NCBI RefSeq assembly: GCF_003258605.2
Contig: NZ_CP031264.1
Location: forward strand, 2,170,001 to 2,234,000
Source: Peterkaempfera bronchialis
Lineage (GTDB): Bacteria > Actinomycetota > Actinomycetes > Streptomycetales > Streptomycetaceae
Direction: 5' to 3'
DNA length: 64,000 nt
Shown: positions 47,025-55,770 of the stretch, piece by piece
Layout of the letters: every line of letters starts with the position of its first letter
How positions within the stretch are numbered: the first letter of the stretch is position 1
Made by a program: the position numbers and the translations under genes
Notes under the pieces: generated by a model
Told to the model about the DNA's origin: nothing
Seen by the model: the letters and a program-made list of their open reading frames with translations, nothing else
Database searches by the model: none

Positions 47025-47094
47025 GACGGCCCGGCCCAGACGGCCCGGCTCGGACGGCCCAGCCCAGACGGCCCGGCCCAGACGGCCCGGTCCA
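47025..47094. repeat. Five tandem copies of a 14-bp unit
   Basis: GACGGCCCGGCYCR-type units repeat five times head to tail without gaps (47025, 47039, 47053, 47067, 47081), each differing by at most two bases. A degenerate partial copy follows at about 47114. They lie between the cebR stop and the slipin start, outside any gene. Confidence 0.85.
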
Positions 47095-47124
47095 GCTCGG
47101 GGGCCCCGGCTCGGACAGCCCCGC

Positions 47125-48177
47125 TCAGGCCGAGGTGCGCACCATCAGCTCGGTCGCCAGCACCACCTGCCGACGGGCCCGGCCCTGCTCGGAGATCTCC
47201 TCCAGCAGCAGCCTCGCCATGGTGCGGCCCATCTCCTCGATCGGCTGCCGGACGCTGGTCAGCGGCGGGTCGGTGTGCCGGGCGATGATGGAGTCGTCGA
47301 ACCCGATCACCGCCACGTCGTCCGGCACCCTCCGCCCCGCCTCCCGGAGCACCTGCATGGCACCGACGGCCATCAGGTCCGAGGCGCAGAAGACCGCGTC
47401 CAGGTCGGGCCGCCGCTCCAGCAGGCCGCGCATGGCCTCCCGGCCGCCGGTCTCGGTGAAGTCGGCACGGCCCACCAGGTCCTCGTCCCAGCCCAGCTCG
47501 GCCTCCTCCAGGGCCCGGCGGTAGCCTGACAGCCGGGCTCGGGCCGGTTCCATGTCCAGCGGGCCGGTGATGGTGGCGATCCGCTCGCAGCCGCGCCGCA
47601 GCAGGTGCCGCACGGCCATCCGGGCGCCGCCCGCGTTGTCGGCGTCCACATAAGACAGCGGCTCCAGGTCGGAGCGCCGGCCGACCAGCACGGACGGCAT
47701 GTCGATGCGTTCCAGCAGGTTGGGCAGCGGGTCGTCCTCGTGGACGGAGACCATCAGCACGCCGTCCACCCGGTGGGCGGCGAGGTAGGTGGCCAGCCGG
47801 TCCCGCTCCTTCTTGGTGCGGACCAGGATGAGCAGCAGCTGCATGTCGGTGTCGGCCAGTTCCGCCGAGACACCGCGGATGATGTCGTTGAAGAACGGTT
47901 CGGAAAAGAGACGCGTCTCGGCCTCGGGGACCACCAGGGCGATGGAGTCCGTTCGAGAAGTGACAAGAGTCCGCGCCGCGCGATTGGGCACATAGCCGAG
48001 CTCGGCGATTGCCTGCTCCACTGCGGCGCGCGCCTTGTCGCTCACCCGGGGCGAGCCGTTGATGACCCGGGAGACAGTGCCCCTTCCGACGCCTGCCAGG
48101 GCGGCCACGGCCTCCAGTGTAGGACGGGCACCGCCTCTCACCGCAGGGCCCGCGGGACGCTGCGCGGCTTGACTCAT
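47125..48177 (-). CDS. cebR: CebR, LacI-family repressor of cellobiose utilisation
   Basis: 350 residues from ATG 48177. A LacI HTH (18-65, TLEAVAALAGVGRGTVSRVI, NGSPRVSDKARAAVEQAIAE) and a periplasmic-binding-protein-like sensor domain (RTDSIALVVPEAETRLFSEP, GVLMVSVHEDDPLPNLLERI, DVAVIGFDDSIIARHTDPPL). It is divergent from cebEFG-bglC. CebR is known in Streptomyces to bind TGGGAGCGCTCCCA and to be released by cellobiose/cellotriose. Two such boxes are present here, at 48441 and 52126. Confidence 0.93.
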   Translation of the reverse strand: MSQAAQRPAGPAVRGGARPTLEAVAALAGVGRGTVSRVINGSPRVSDKARAAVEQAIAELGYVPNRAARTLVTSRTDSIALVVPEAETRLFSEPFFNDIIRGVSAELADTDMQLLLILVRTKKERDRLATYLAAHRVDGVLMVSVHEDDPLPNLLERIDMPSVLVGRRSDLEPLSYVDADNAGGARMAVRHLLRRGCERIATITGPLDMEPARARLSGYRRALEEAELGWDEDLVGRADFTETGGREAMRGLLERRPDLDAVFCASDLMAVGAMQVLREAGRRVPDDVAVIGFDDSIIARHTDPPLTSVRQPIEEMGRTMARLLLEEISEQGRARRQVVLATELMVRTSA

Positions 48178-48395
48178 GGTTCACCTCTCGGGCTTCGCGG
48201 ACGCGGGCTGCGCCTCATTGTGGCCGGTTCGAGACCGGATGTCGCCGTTCGTTGCCTCGATCACCGGTCTGATCTGCGCATTGTCGCCCCGAAACAGGGT
48301 CCCGCCGCTCCGGTCCGCCGGGTTGGCAAGCCCTTGTCCGGACACGGTCGCGTGACTTGCAGGACACGCTCACGCAACGGAACCGACTTCAACTC

Positions 48396-48401
48396 TTGAC
48401 A
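48396..48401 (+). promoter_or_regulatory. -35 box of the cebE promoter
   Basis: A consensus TTGACA, 40 bases before the CebR box; the best -10 candidate (AGTCTT at 48421) is poor. Elsewhere in the 427-base gap 48178-48604, apart from the CebR box, nothing else was recognised. Confidence 0.5.
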
Positions 48402-48440
48402 CCCACCCCCCTGAGGCAGGAGTCTTCACGACATGCCTCG

Positions 48441-48454
48441 TGGGAGCGCTCCCA
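48441..48454. promoter_or_regulatory. CebR operator upstream of cebE
   Basis: TGGGAGCGCTCCCA, a perfect 14-bp palindrome identical to the known CebR box, placed downstream of the -35/-10 region and 150 bases before the cebE start, where it would block transcription of cebEFG. Confidence 0.93.
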
Positions 48455-48604
48455 CACATTAGCGGTGAAACGACCACGGGGACAGCGCTGACACAGCACC
48501 CTTCTTCTGCACCACCCGCCAACGCCACGTGAGAAATTGACCCGCACGGCTCTGCGGAGCCGTTGTGGCGCACCCCGGACCCACCCTGGACATAGGAGAG
48601 TGGA

Positions 48605-49954
48605 ATGCGCACCACCAGCAGCCTTCGCGGTCGGAGAACCACGCTTGCCGCGGTTGCGGGGCTCGCGACCTGCGCCGCCCTGGTCACCGGTTGCAGCAGC
48701 AGCAACAGTGACAACAAGGGCGGCGACACCAAGGACAAGGGCAACGCCCAGATCACCCTCCGCATCGGTACCTTCGGTGACTTCGGGTTCGACAACAAGA
48801 CCGGTGCCAAGCTCTACGCCGAGTACGAGAGCCTGCACCCGAACATCAAGATCGTCTCCGAGAGCAACACCGACGGTGGCAAGTACTGGGACGCCCTGAA
48901 GCTGCACCTGGCCAGCGGCAGTGGTGTGGACGACATCCAGGCCATCGAGGTCGGCTACATCGCCGAGGCCACCGGCAAGCTCTACGACAAGTTCGTGGAC
49001 CTGAGCAAGGCCCCCGGCATCGACTCCTCCGCCTGGGTCGACTACAAGTGGAAGCAGGCCACCACCGCCGGCGGCCAGACCATCGGTCTGGGCACCGACG
49101 TCGGCCCGATGGCGATCTGCTACCGCACCGACCTCTTCAAGGCCGCCGGTCTGCCCACCGACCGCGACGAGGTCGCCAAGCTGTGGGAGGGCGACTGGAA
49201 CAAGTACCTCCAGGCGGGCGAGACCTTCAAGAAGAAGTCCCCGTCCGGGGCGAAGTGGGTGGACTCCGCCGGCGGCATCTTCAACGCTGTGGTCTCCAGC
49301 CAGCCCGACCAGTACTCCAACGCGCAGGGCGAGCTGGTCTACAAGGACAGTCCGGGTGTGAAGCTGGCCTGGGATACCGCTGTGAAGGCCATCTCCGAGG
49401 GCCTGAGCACCGGTCTCCAGCAGTTCGACGACGGCGGCAGCTGGGCGGCCGGCTTCAAGAACAACAAGTTCGCCACCATCTCCTGCCCCAGCTGGATGAC
49501 CGGCATCATCACCAGCAACGCCGGCCCCGAGGGCAAGGGCAAGTGGGACATCGCCAAGGCCCCGGTCGCCGCCAACTGGGGCGGCTCCTTCCTGGCCGTC
49601 CCGAAGGCCGGCAAGAACCAGGAGGAGGCCATCAAGCTGGCCGCCTGGCTGACCGCGCCCGAGCAGCAGGCCAAGGTGTTCGCCAAGTTCGGCAACATCC
49701 CCTCCACCAAGGCCGGCCTGGACTCCCCCGAGGTGCAGAACACCACGCAGGAGTACTTCAACAACGCGCCGACCGGCAAGATCTACGCCGACATCGCGAA
49801 GAGCGTCACCCCGGCCCCGATCGGCCCGTGGGACGGTCAGGTGAAGGACATCATCACCAAGAACGGCCTGCTGGACATCGAGCAGAACCACAAGGACCCG
49901 GTCAAGGCGTGGGAAGAGGTCGTCAAGGCCGTCACCGACAAGACCGACAACTGA
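48605..49954 (+). CDS. cebE: CebE, cellobiose/cellotriose-binding lipoprotein of ABC importer
   Basis: 449 residues from ATG 48605 (AGGAGAG upstream). A lipoprotein signal peptide ends in the lipobox LVTGC with Cys30, followed by a Ser/Asn linker. The mature part is a family 1 sugar-binding protein: ITLRIGTFGDFGFDNKTG, ADLFKAAGLPTDRDEVAKLW-type CUT1 segments and KSVTPAPIGPWDGQVKDIIT. It is anchored outside the membrane and delivers cello-oligosaccharides to CebFG. Energy comes from the shared ATPase MsiK, whose gene is not in the window. It heads the cebEFG-bglC unit. Confidence 0.95.
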   Translation: MRTTSSLRGRRTTLAAVAGLATCAALVTGCSSSNSDNKGGDTKDKGNAQITLRIGTFGDFGFDNKTGAKLYAEYESLHPNIKIVSESNTDGGKYWDALKLHLASGSGVDDIQAIEVGYIAEATGKLYDKFVDLSKAPGIDSSAWVDYKWKQATTAGGQTIGLGTDVGPMAICYRTDLFKAAGLPTDRDEVAKLWEGDWNKYLQAGETFKKKSPSGAKWVDSAGGIFNAVVSSQPDQYSNAQGELVYKDSPGVKLAWDTAVKAISEGLSTGLQQFDDGGSWAAGFKNNKFATISCPSWMTGIITSNAGPEGKGKWDIAKAPVAANWGGSFLAVPKAGKNQEEAIKLAAWLTAPEQQAKVFAKFGNIPSTKAGLDSPEVQNTTQEYFNNAPTGKIYADIAKSVTPAPIGPWDGQVKDIITKNGLLDIEQNHKDPVKAWEEVVKAVTDKTDN

Positions 49955-50090
49955 TCCTGGGTAGGGGGCCGGCAGGGCCTCCCGCAGGATCACGACGGTG
50001 AGGCGAGGCTGCCCGGTCGGTGCACCATCCCGACCGGGCAGCCCGTCCGCCTGACAGACCGCCAGACCCATCCCGGGAAGGACGCCACTC

Positions 50091-51095
50091 GTGGCCACCT
50101 CCGTCAGGGCGAAGACCGGCGCCAGCCCTCCGTCGCCCCCGCCCGCCCCTCACCGCACCGCACCCGCGTCGGGCGACAGCACCTGGCGCAGCCGGCTGTA
50201 CCGCCTGGACCTGAAGGCCAGCCCGTACGCCTACATCGCTCCGTTCTTCATCTGCTTCGCCGCCTTCGGGCTCTTCCCGCTGATCTACACCGGCTGGCTC
50301 TCGCTGCACCGGCTCCAACTCGGTGAGACCGGCAGCGGTGACTGGCGCGGCTTCGACAACTACACCAAGCTCTGGGACAACGACCAGTTCTGGGGTGCGC
50401 TGACCAACACCTTCACCATGGGTGTGATCTCCACCGTTCCGCAGCTGATGATGGCCCTGGGCCTGGCGCACCTGCTGAACTACCAGATGCGCGCCCGGGG
50501 CTTCTTCCGGGTGGCGATCCTGGCGCCGTACGCCACCTCGATCGCCGCGGCCTCGCTGGTCTTCGTGCAGCTGTTCAACTCGGACTACGGGTTCATCAAC
50601 CAGCTGATCGGCTACATCGGGATCGACCCGGTGAAGTGGCAGAGCGACAAGTGGCCGGCCCAGATCGCCATCTCGACCATCGTCACCTGGCGCTGGACGG
50701 GCTACAACGCGCTGATCTACCTGGCCGCCATGCAGGCCGTCCCGGGCGACCTGTACGAGGCGGCGGCGCTGGACGGCGCCTCCCGCTGGCGGCAGTTCAT
50801 CAGCGTGACCATCCCGTCGATCCGGCCGACCATCCTCTTCACCATCGTGGTCTCCACCATCGGCGCCACCCAGCTGTTCGGCGAGCCGATGCTCTTCGGT
50901 GGCGGCGTGGGTGTCACGGGCGGCTCCGCCCACCAGTTCCAGACGCTCAGCCTGTACATGTACGAGCTCGGCTGGCCCAACAGCCAGCTCGGCCGGGCCG
51001 CTGCCGTGGCCTGGGTGATGCTGCTCCTGCTGCTGCTGATCGGTGCCATCCAGGCGGTCGTCTCGCGCCTCAACCGCAAGAAGCTGGGGGGCTGA
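50091..51095 (+). CDS. cebF: CebF, cello-oligosaccharide ABC importer permease
   Basis: 334 residues from GTG 50091 (GGAAGG upstream). After a basic/Pro-rich N-terminus there are six membrane helices and the permease EAA loop (DLYEAAALDGASRWRQFISV, TIPSIRPTILFTIV) that docks to the ATPase. It is a MalF-type CUT1 permease that pairs with CebG to import cellobiose/cellotriose. The gap to cebE is 136 bases without terminator; the gap to cebG is four bases. Confidence 0.94.
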   Translation: MATSVRAKTGASPPSPPPAPHRTAPASGDSTWRSRLYRLDLKASPYAYIAPFFICFAAFGLFPLIYTGWLSLHRLQLGETGSGDWRGFDNYTKLWDNDQFWGALTNTFTMGVISTVPQLMMALGLAHLLNYQMRARGFFRVAILAPYATSIAAASLVFVQLFNSDYGFINQLIGYIGIDPVKWQSDKWPAQIAISTIVTWRWTGYNALIYLAAMQAVPGDLYEAAALDGASRWRQFISVTIPSIRPTILFTIVVSTIGATQLFGEPMLFGGGVGVTGGSAHQFQTLSLYMYELGWPNSQLGRAAAVAWVMLLLLLLIGAIQAVVSRLNRKKLGG

Positions 51096-51099
51096 CACC

Positions 51100-52026
51100 A
51101 TGGCCATCTCCGCCACCTCCGCGACTCCCGCGACCTCCGCTCGGGCCACGGACCGCCCGGACCGCCGCCGCAAGCGGGTGAAGAAGCCGGCCACCGGCGC
51201 CGGCCGCCAGCACCAGGCCGGACCGGTCACCTATGTGGTGCTCGCGTTCGCGGCGCTGATCTCGCTCTTCCCGCTGTACTGGACCGTCGTCGCCGCGTCC
51301 CGCACCGACACCGAGATCGTGCAGCCGCCGACCCCGCTGCTGCCCGGCAGCCACCTCTTCCACAACCTCAATGTGACGTGGAACGAAGTGCACATGGGCG
51401 ATGCACTGATCAACTCCACCATCGTGGCGGGCTGTGTGGCGCTCTCCACCGTGCTCTTCTCCACGCTGGCCGGGTTCGCCTTCGCCAAGTTGCGGTTCAG
51501 CGGCCGGAACGCGCTGCTGGCCGTGGTGGTCGCCACCATGACCATCCCGCCGCAGCTCAGCGTGATCCCGCTGTACCAGATCATCACCAAGCTGGGGTGG
51601 GGCGACCGGCTCCAGTCGGTGATCCTGCCGTCGCTGGTGGCCGCGTTCGGCGTCTTCTTCATGCGGCAGTTCCTGCTGGAGGCGCTGCCGCTGGAGCTGA
51701 TCGAGGCCGCCCGGGTGGACGGTGCCAACAGCCTGCGGGTGATCTGGCACGTGGTCTTCCCGGTCGCCCGGCCCGCGATGGCGGTGCTCGGCATGCTGGT
51801 CTTCGTCCAGTCCTGGAACGACTTCTTCTGGCCGTTCATCGCGCTGAGCCAGCAGAACCCCACCGTCCAGGTGGCGCTGGCCGGCCTGGGCGCCGGCAAC
51901 CACACCACCGACCACGCCGTCATCCTGACCGGAGCCCTGGTCGCCACCCTGCCGCTGCTGCTGGTCTTCGCCGTGCTCGGCAAGCACATCGTGGGCGGTA
52001 TCACCGCGGGCGCGGTCAAGAGCTGA
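51100..52026 (+). CDS. cebG: CebG, cello-oligosaccharide ABC importer permease
   Basis: 308 residues from ATG 51100, with a G-run site (CTGGGGGGC) inside the end of cebF. A basic N-terminus is followed by six membrane helices and the EAA loop LELIEAARVDGANSLRVIWH then VVFPVARPAMAVLGMLV, characteristic of MalG-type permeases. It forms the translocation channel with CebF. A stem-loop lies between this gene and bglC, so bglC may be partly uncoupled and uses its own CebR box. Confidence 0.94.
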   Translation: MAISATSATPATSARATDRPDRRRKRVKKPATGAGRQHQAGPVTYVVLAFAALISLFPLYWTVVAASRTDTEIVQPPTPLLPGSHLFHNLNVTWNEVHMGDALINSTIVAGCVALSTVLFSTLAGFAFAKLRFSGRNALLAVVVATMTIPPQLSVIPLYQIITKLGWGDRLQSVILPSLVAAFGVFFMRQFLLEALPLELIEAARVDGANSLRVIWHVVFPVARPAMAVLGMLVFVQSWNDFFWPFIALSQQNPTVQVALAGLGAGNHTTDHAVILTGALVATLPLLLVFAVLGKHIVGGITAGAVKS

Positions 52027-52047
52027 CCCGCCCCGCCCCGCCGGCCG

Positions 52048-52086
52048 TCCCGTACGGCTGCCGCCCCACCGCGCGGCCGTACGGGA
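52048..52086 (+). terminator. Stem-loop between cebG and bglC
   Basis: Perfect 11-bp inverted repeat TCCCGTACGGC / GCCGTACGGGA with a 17-base loop, 22 bases after the cebG stop. Probable terminator or partial attenuator. Confidence 0.6.
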
Positions 52087-52125
52087 TCCCGCCCCGACAC
52101 CGTCTCTGCCCGCCCTCGCCCTCTT

Positions 52126-52139
52126 TGGGAGCGCTCCCG
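52126..52139. promoter_or_regulatory. CebR operator overlapping the bglC ribosome-binding site
   Basis: TGGGAGCGCTCCCG matches the CebR box at 13 of 14 positions. It ends two bases before the bglC ATG, and its GGGAG is also the only Shine-Dalgarno candidate. Confidence 0.9.
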
Positions 52140-52140
52140 C

Positions 52141-53616
52141 ATGACCGCTGTACGTGAGACCGCACCCGGCACCCTGCCACAGCAGGCCGCCGCGCTCAGC
52201 TTTCCGCCCGGCTTCACCTGGGGGGCGGCCACCGCCGCCTACCAGATCGAAGGCGCCGCTGCGGAGGGCGGCCGTACCCCCTCCATCTGGGACACTTTCA
52301 GCCATACCCCCGGCAAGGTGCGCAACGGTGACAACGGCGACATCGCCGCCGATCACTACCACCGCTTCCGGGACGACGTGGCGCTGATGGCCGACCTCGG
52401 CCTGAACGCCTACCGCTTCTCCGTCTCCTGGCCCCGGGTCCAGCCCACCGGCCGCGGCCCCGCCGTGGAGCGCGGCCTGGACTTCTACCGGGCGCTCGCC
52501 GACGAGCTGCTGGAGAAGGGCATCACCCCGGTCGCCACCCTCTACCACTGGGACCTTCCGCAGGATCTGGAGGACGCCGGCGGCTGGCCGGTGCGCGACA
52601 CCGCCGAGCGGTTCGCCGACTACGCCGCCATCGTGGCAGAGGCGCTGGGCGACCGCATCAAGGTTTGGACCACGTTCAACGAGCCGTGGTGCTCGGCCTT
52701 CCTGGGCTACGGATCGGGCGTGCACGCTCCCGGCCGCACCGAGCCCGACGCCGCGCTGAAGGCCGCCCACCACCTCAACCTCGCCCATGGCCGGGCGATC
52801 GGGGTTCTGCGCTCCACACTCCCCGCTACCGCGCAGACCTCGATCACCCTGAATCTGCACCACGTGCGGCCGCTGACCGACTCGCTCGGCGACCTGGACG
52901 CCGCGCGCCGCATCGACGCGGTCGGCAACCGCATCTTCACCGGTCCGGTGCTGCGCGGCGCCTACCCGGCGGACCTGCTGGAGGACACCGCCCACCTGGT
53001 CGACTGGGACAACCTGGTCCACGACGGGGACCTGGCCGAGATCTCCCGCCCGATCGACCTGCTGGGCGTCAACTACTACACGCCCACGCTGGTCTCCGCG
53101 CCCGACGGCTCGGTGGCGGCCGGCGAGGCGTCCCGCAACGACGCGCACGGCAAGAGCGACCACTCCCCGTGGCCGGGCTCCGAGCAGGTCGTCTTCCACC
53201 TGCCGCCCGGTGAGACCACCGCGATGGGCTGGGCGATCGACGAGAGCGGCCTGTACGACCTGCTGCGGCACGTCGGCCGGGAGAACCCCGAGCTGCCGCT
53301 GATGATCACCGAGAACGGCGCCGCCTTCGACGACTACGTCGACCCCAAGGGCGCCGTCAACGACCCGGAGCGCATCGCCTATCTGCACGGCCACCTCTCG
53401 GCGGTGCACCGGGCCATCGCCGACGGTGTCGACGTCCGTGGCTACTTCCTCTGGTCGCTGATGGACAACTTCGAGTGGGCGTACGGCTACGGCAAGCGCT
53501 TCGGCGCGGTCTACGTCGACTACGCCACCCAGCGTCGGATCCCCAAGGCCAGCGCCCGCTGGTACGCGGATGTCATCCGGCACCATGGACTCCCCTCGGC
53601 CGACGGCCTGGCGTAG
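52141..53616 (+). CDS. bglC: Beta-glucosidase, glycoside hydrolase family 1
   Basis: 491 residues from ATG 52141. A GH1 (beta/alpha)8 enzyme without signal peptide: [20 protein letters not shown] at the start, acid/base Glu in [17 protein letters not shown], nucleophile Glu in [18 protein letters not shown], and [18 protein letters not shown] near the end. It hydrolyses imported cellobiose and cellotriose to glucose in the cytoplasm. In Streptomyces BglC also controls the level of the CebR inducer. It is under CebR through the box just upstream. Confidence 0.95.
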   Translation: MTAVRETAPGTLPQQAAALSFPPGFTWGAATAAYQIEGAAAEGGRTPSIWDTFSHTPGKVRNGDNGDIAADHYHRFRDDVALMADLGLNAYRFSVSWPRVQPTGRGPAVERGLDFYRALADELLEKGITPVATLYHWDLPQDLEDAGGWPVRDTAERFADYAAIVAEALGDRIKVWTTFNEPWCSAFLGYGSGVHAPGRTEPDAALKAAHHLNLAHGRAIGVLRSTLPATAQTSITLNLHHVRPLTDSLGDLDAARRIDAVGNRIFTGPVLRGAYPADLLEDTAHLVDWDNLVHDGDLAEISRPIDLLGVNYYTPTLVSAPDGSVAAGEASRNDAHGKSDHSPWPGSEQVVFHLPPGETTAMGWAIDESGLYDLLRHVGRENPELPLMITENGAAFDDYVDPKGAVNDPERIAYLHGHLSAVHRAIADGVDVRGYFLWSLMDNFEWAYGYGKRFGAVYVDYATQRRIPKASARWYADVIRHHGLPSADGLA

Positions 53617-53756
53617 GTCGGAGGGAAGGCCGGCGGGGGGCCATGGAGGGCTGACACCCCGTCGAACGGGCGGGCGCGGCGGCTGTGAGGGGATCGCTGC
53701 GCCCGCCCTGCCGTGTCCGCGTGACTTCACCCGGTCGGCGGTCGTTCTCCCTTCAC

Positions 53757-54044
53757 GTGCGAGCTATTCACCGTACGGCCGGTGCCCGCCGGCTGCTCCT
53801 GGCCGCCGGAGTCCTGCTCCTGGCGGCAGTTCCGCTGACGATCCGTCACCCCGCTGCTGCCGGGACGGTCTCCGCCGCCTCGGCCCGGCCCGCGCCACCC
53901 GGGCCACGCACCGCCGACGCCTCACCCCGGATGCCGCCCGCCCCGTCGGGCATCGGCGCAGCGGTCCTGGCCCCGATCACCGCCGGTCTGGTGCTCACCG
54001 GCATCGCCGCCTACCGGCGCCGGGGGCTGCCGGGCGGGCACTGA
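53757..54044 (+). CDS. Small membrane protein, function unknown
   Basis: About 95 residues if GTG 53757 is used; no ribosome-binding site supports any start, and an in-frame start at 53685 would give 119. Two hydrophobic segments (ARRLLLAAGVLLLAAVPLTI and GIGAAVLAPITAGLVLTGIA) flank a Pro/Ala/Ser-rich stretch of about 35 residues. The basic C-terminus (YRRRGLPGGH) should face the cytoplasm. Not a recognised family. A 36-bp segment inside it recurs just after its stop. Confidence 0.5.
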   Translation: MRAIHRTAGARRLLLAAGVLLLAAVPLTIRHPAAAGTVSAASARPAPPGPRTADASPRMPPAPSGIGAAVLAPITAGLVLTGIAAYRRRGLPGGH

Positions 54045-54094
54045 GGAGTCGGCCACGGGGGCCACGCACCGCCGATGCCTCACCCCGGGTGCCG
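53901..54094. repeat. 36-bp direct repeat, two copies
   Basis: Copies at 53901-53936 and 54059-54094 match at 34 of 36 bases. The first encodes part of the Pro-rich stretch (PGPRTADASPRMP) of the small membrane protein; the second lies outside genes, before the spermidine-synthase-like stop at 54110. Confidence 0.9.
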
Positions 54095-54109
54095 TGGGGG
54101 GCCTGGGGG

Positions 54110-54985
54110 TCAGCGGGTCGCGTCACGGAAGACGTCGGGCGGCGGAGCAGGGGACGGCACTGCGGTGGCGTCGGTGGCCGGGGCGGCCCCGCCGGTGAAG
54201 TCGACCAGTCCCCTGCCGTGCTCGACCCGGCCGGGGAAGGGGTCGGAGGCGACCCGGCGGGTCAGCTCCGGCAGCGGCAGGGGCAGTCGCCCGGCCAGCA
54301 GCACCAGATTGCCGAACCGGCGGCCCCGCAGCACCGCCGGGTCGCCGATCAGGCAGACCTCGGGGAAGATCCTCAGCAGCGTGGCGACCTGGGAGCGGGC
54401 GAAGGCGAGCGACGCGCCGTCCGTGATGTTGGCCGCGTACAGGCCGCCCGGGGCGAGTGCCCGCAAGGCCAGCGCGGCGAACTCCTCGGTGGCGCAGTGG
54501 GCGGGCACCCGGGCGCCGCTGAACACATCGGCGATCACCAGGTCGGCGGCGCCCTCGGAGGCCCGCTCCAGCACCGCCCGGGCGTCGGTGCCACGGACCC
54601 TGACCTGCCAGGAGCGGTCCAGCGGCAGTTCGGTGCGCACCAGCTCGGTGAGCGCGGTGTCGGTCTCGGCGGCCTGCTGCCGAGACCGGGGCCGGGTGGC
54701 CGCCACATAGCGGGCCAGGGTGAGCGCGCCGCCGCCGAGGTGCAGCGCGGTCAGCGGTCTGCCGGGCGGGGCGGCGAGGTCGGCTATGTGGCCCAGCCAC
54801 CGCTGGTACTCGAAGGAGAGGTACGCGGGGTCGTCAAGGTCGACATGCGACTGCGGGGCGCTGTCCAGCAGCAGGGTCCAGCCGCGCGGGCGGTCCCGGT
54901 CGGGGACCAGCTCGGCGAGCCCGGAGTCGGTGCGGCGGGCCACCGTGGCGCGGGTGCGGTGGACCGGTCCTCTGCTGCGTGCCAT
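54110..54985 (-). CDS. Spermidine-synthase-like SAM-fold protein
   Basis: 291 residues from ATG 54985. The fold of polyamine aminopropyltransferases: LLDSAPQSHVDLDDPAYLSF, WLGHIADLAAPPGRPLTALH then LGGGALTLARYVAATRP (SAM-type Gly loop), ADLVIADVFSGARVPAHCAT, and ALAPGGLYAANITDGASLAF. It is the actinobacterial single-domain group often annotated as spermidine synthase or fused MFS/spermidine synthase-like. Catalytic-pair Asp residues of true spermidine synthases are only partly evident, so a methyltransferase or other role is possible. No other polyamine gene is adjacent. Confidence 0.8.
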   Translation of the reverse strand: MARSRGPVHRTRATVARRTDSGLAELVPDRDRPRGWTLLLDSAPQSHVDLDDPAYLSFEYQRWLGHIADLAAPPGRPLTALHLGGGALTLARYVAATRPRSRQQAAETDTALTELVRTELPLDRSWQVRVRGTDARAVLERASEGAADLVIADVFSGARVPAHCATEEFAALALRALAPGGLYAANITDGASLAFARSQVATLLRIFPEVCLIGDPAVLRGRRFGNLVLLAGRLPLPLPELTRRVASDPFPGRVEHGRGLVDFTGGAAPATDATAVPSPAPPPDVFRDATR

Positions 54986-55024
54986 GCGGACCAGTATGAA
55001 TGCGCACCCCTACCGGCAGATCGG

Positions 55025-55087
55025 CCGGTCCGATCAGTCGGATCAGTCCGATCAGTCGGTACGGCCGGTACGGCCGGTACGGGCCGG
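55025..55087. repeat. Short tandem repeats
   Basis: Alternating TCCGATCAG / TCGGATCAG units, then three TACGGCCGG-type units, in the 102-base gap between two minus-strand genes. The inverted-repeat nature of the units could also form hairpins and act as a terminator for the upstream gene (55088). Confidence 0.7.
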
Positions 55088-55534
55088 TCAATAGGGGCCG
55101 AAGCCGCCTGCCATCAGGGTCCCGGCCGCCTCGCACAGGGCCGACCGCAGCACCCACGGGTCGGTGGCGCGCAGGGTGCCGCCCTCCGTCTGCGGCGCGA
55201 CCAGCCATCCGGCGTCCGGCCCGGCGGCCGCACCCGGGGTACAGGAGCTGCCCGGCAGATGCCAGCGGGCGGCGGTGCCGGCCGGTACCAGGAAGAGCAG
55301 CCGGGTGCCGCCTCCGTCGCTGAGCACCGCCCCGCAGATGCCGCGCAGCCGCAGGATGTCCACGGTCTCCAGGCCGTGCCGGAGCGGCACCGCGACGGTG
55401 TCGTACGGCAGGGCCTCGGCGCGGCCGGGGCCGTCGGCCGCCCGCCGGGCTGCCGCGCGCAGCCCCGCCACCACCGAGGGCGGCAGCAGGACACCGCCCG
55501 CCCGTGGCACTGACTGCGGCACTCCGGCGCCCAT
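55088..55534 (-). CDS. Conserved-looking protein of unknown function
   Basis: 148 residues from ATG 55534, with GGAGG 5 bases upstream, which supports a real gene. No family recognised. Features: LPPSVVAGLRAAARRAADGP helix, YDTVAVPLRHGLETVDILRL, GAVLSDGGGTRLLFLVPAGT, a WHLPGSSCTPG turn, then GWLVAPQTEGGTLRATDPWV. The alternating strands suggest a small alpha/beta domain in the cytoplasm. It is divergent from the TPR regulator at 55771 across 236 bases, so the two may be functionally linked. Confidence 0.7.
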   Translation of the reverse strand: MGAGVPQSVPRAGGVLLPPSVVAGLRAAARRAADGPGRAEALPYDTVAVPLRHGLETVDILRLRGICGAVLSDGGGTRLLFLVPAGTAARWHLPGSSCTPGAAAGPDAGWLVAPQTEGGTLRATDPWVLRSALCEAAGTLMAGGFGPY

Positions 55535-55770
55535 GCGCACCTCCAGCTGTCGACGGGCCGAGTTCCCGACCAGCTCAACGCGGCGGAGGTGGGCACGGCC
55601 ACGGGGCGGTGGCGGGCAGGGTATGGCATTTCATGGCAGATCTGCCGAGGCGTGTCCGGTTTGTGGCGAAACCCTGCGTGTTCGATCCGATACTCCCGGT
55701 ACTCTCGGTGCGTCCTTCCGGCCGCATCGGAGACCACAGCGGACCCAGGAGCCACCCGGGGAGCAGAACC

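Noticed and set aside
46900-47124. Continuation of the slipin or CebR reading frame through the 14-bp repeats
   Set aside because: The long minus frame here only links antisense/out-of-frame segments; both genes have good own starts and stops.
51070-53730. 886-residue minus-strand frame across cebG and bglC
   Set aside because: Antisense to two well-supported genes; composition is typical of antisense frames in high-GC DNA.
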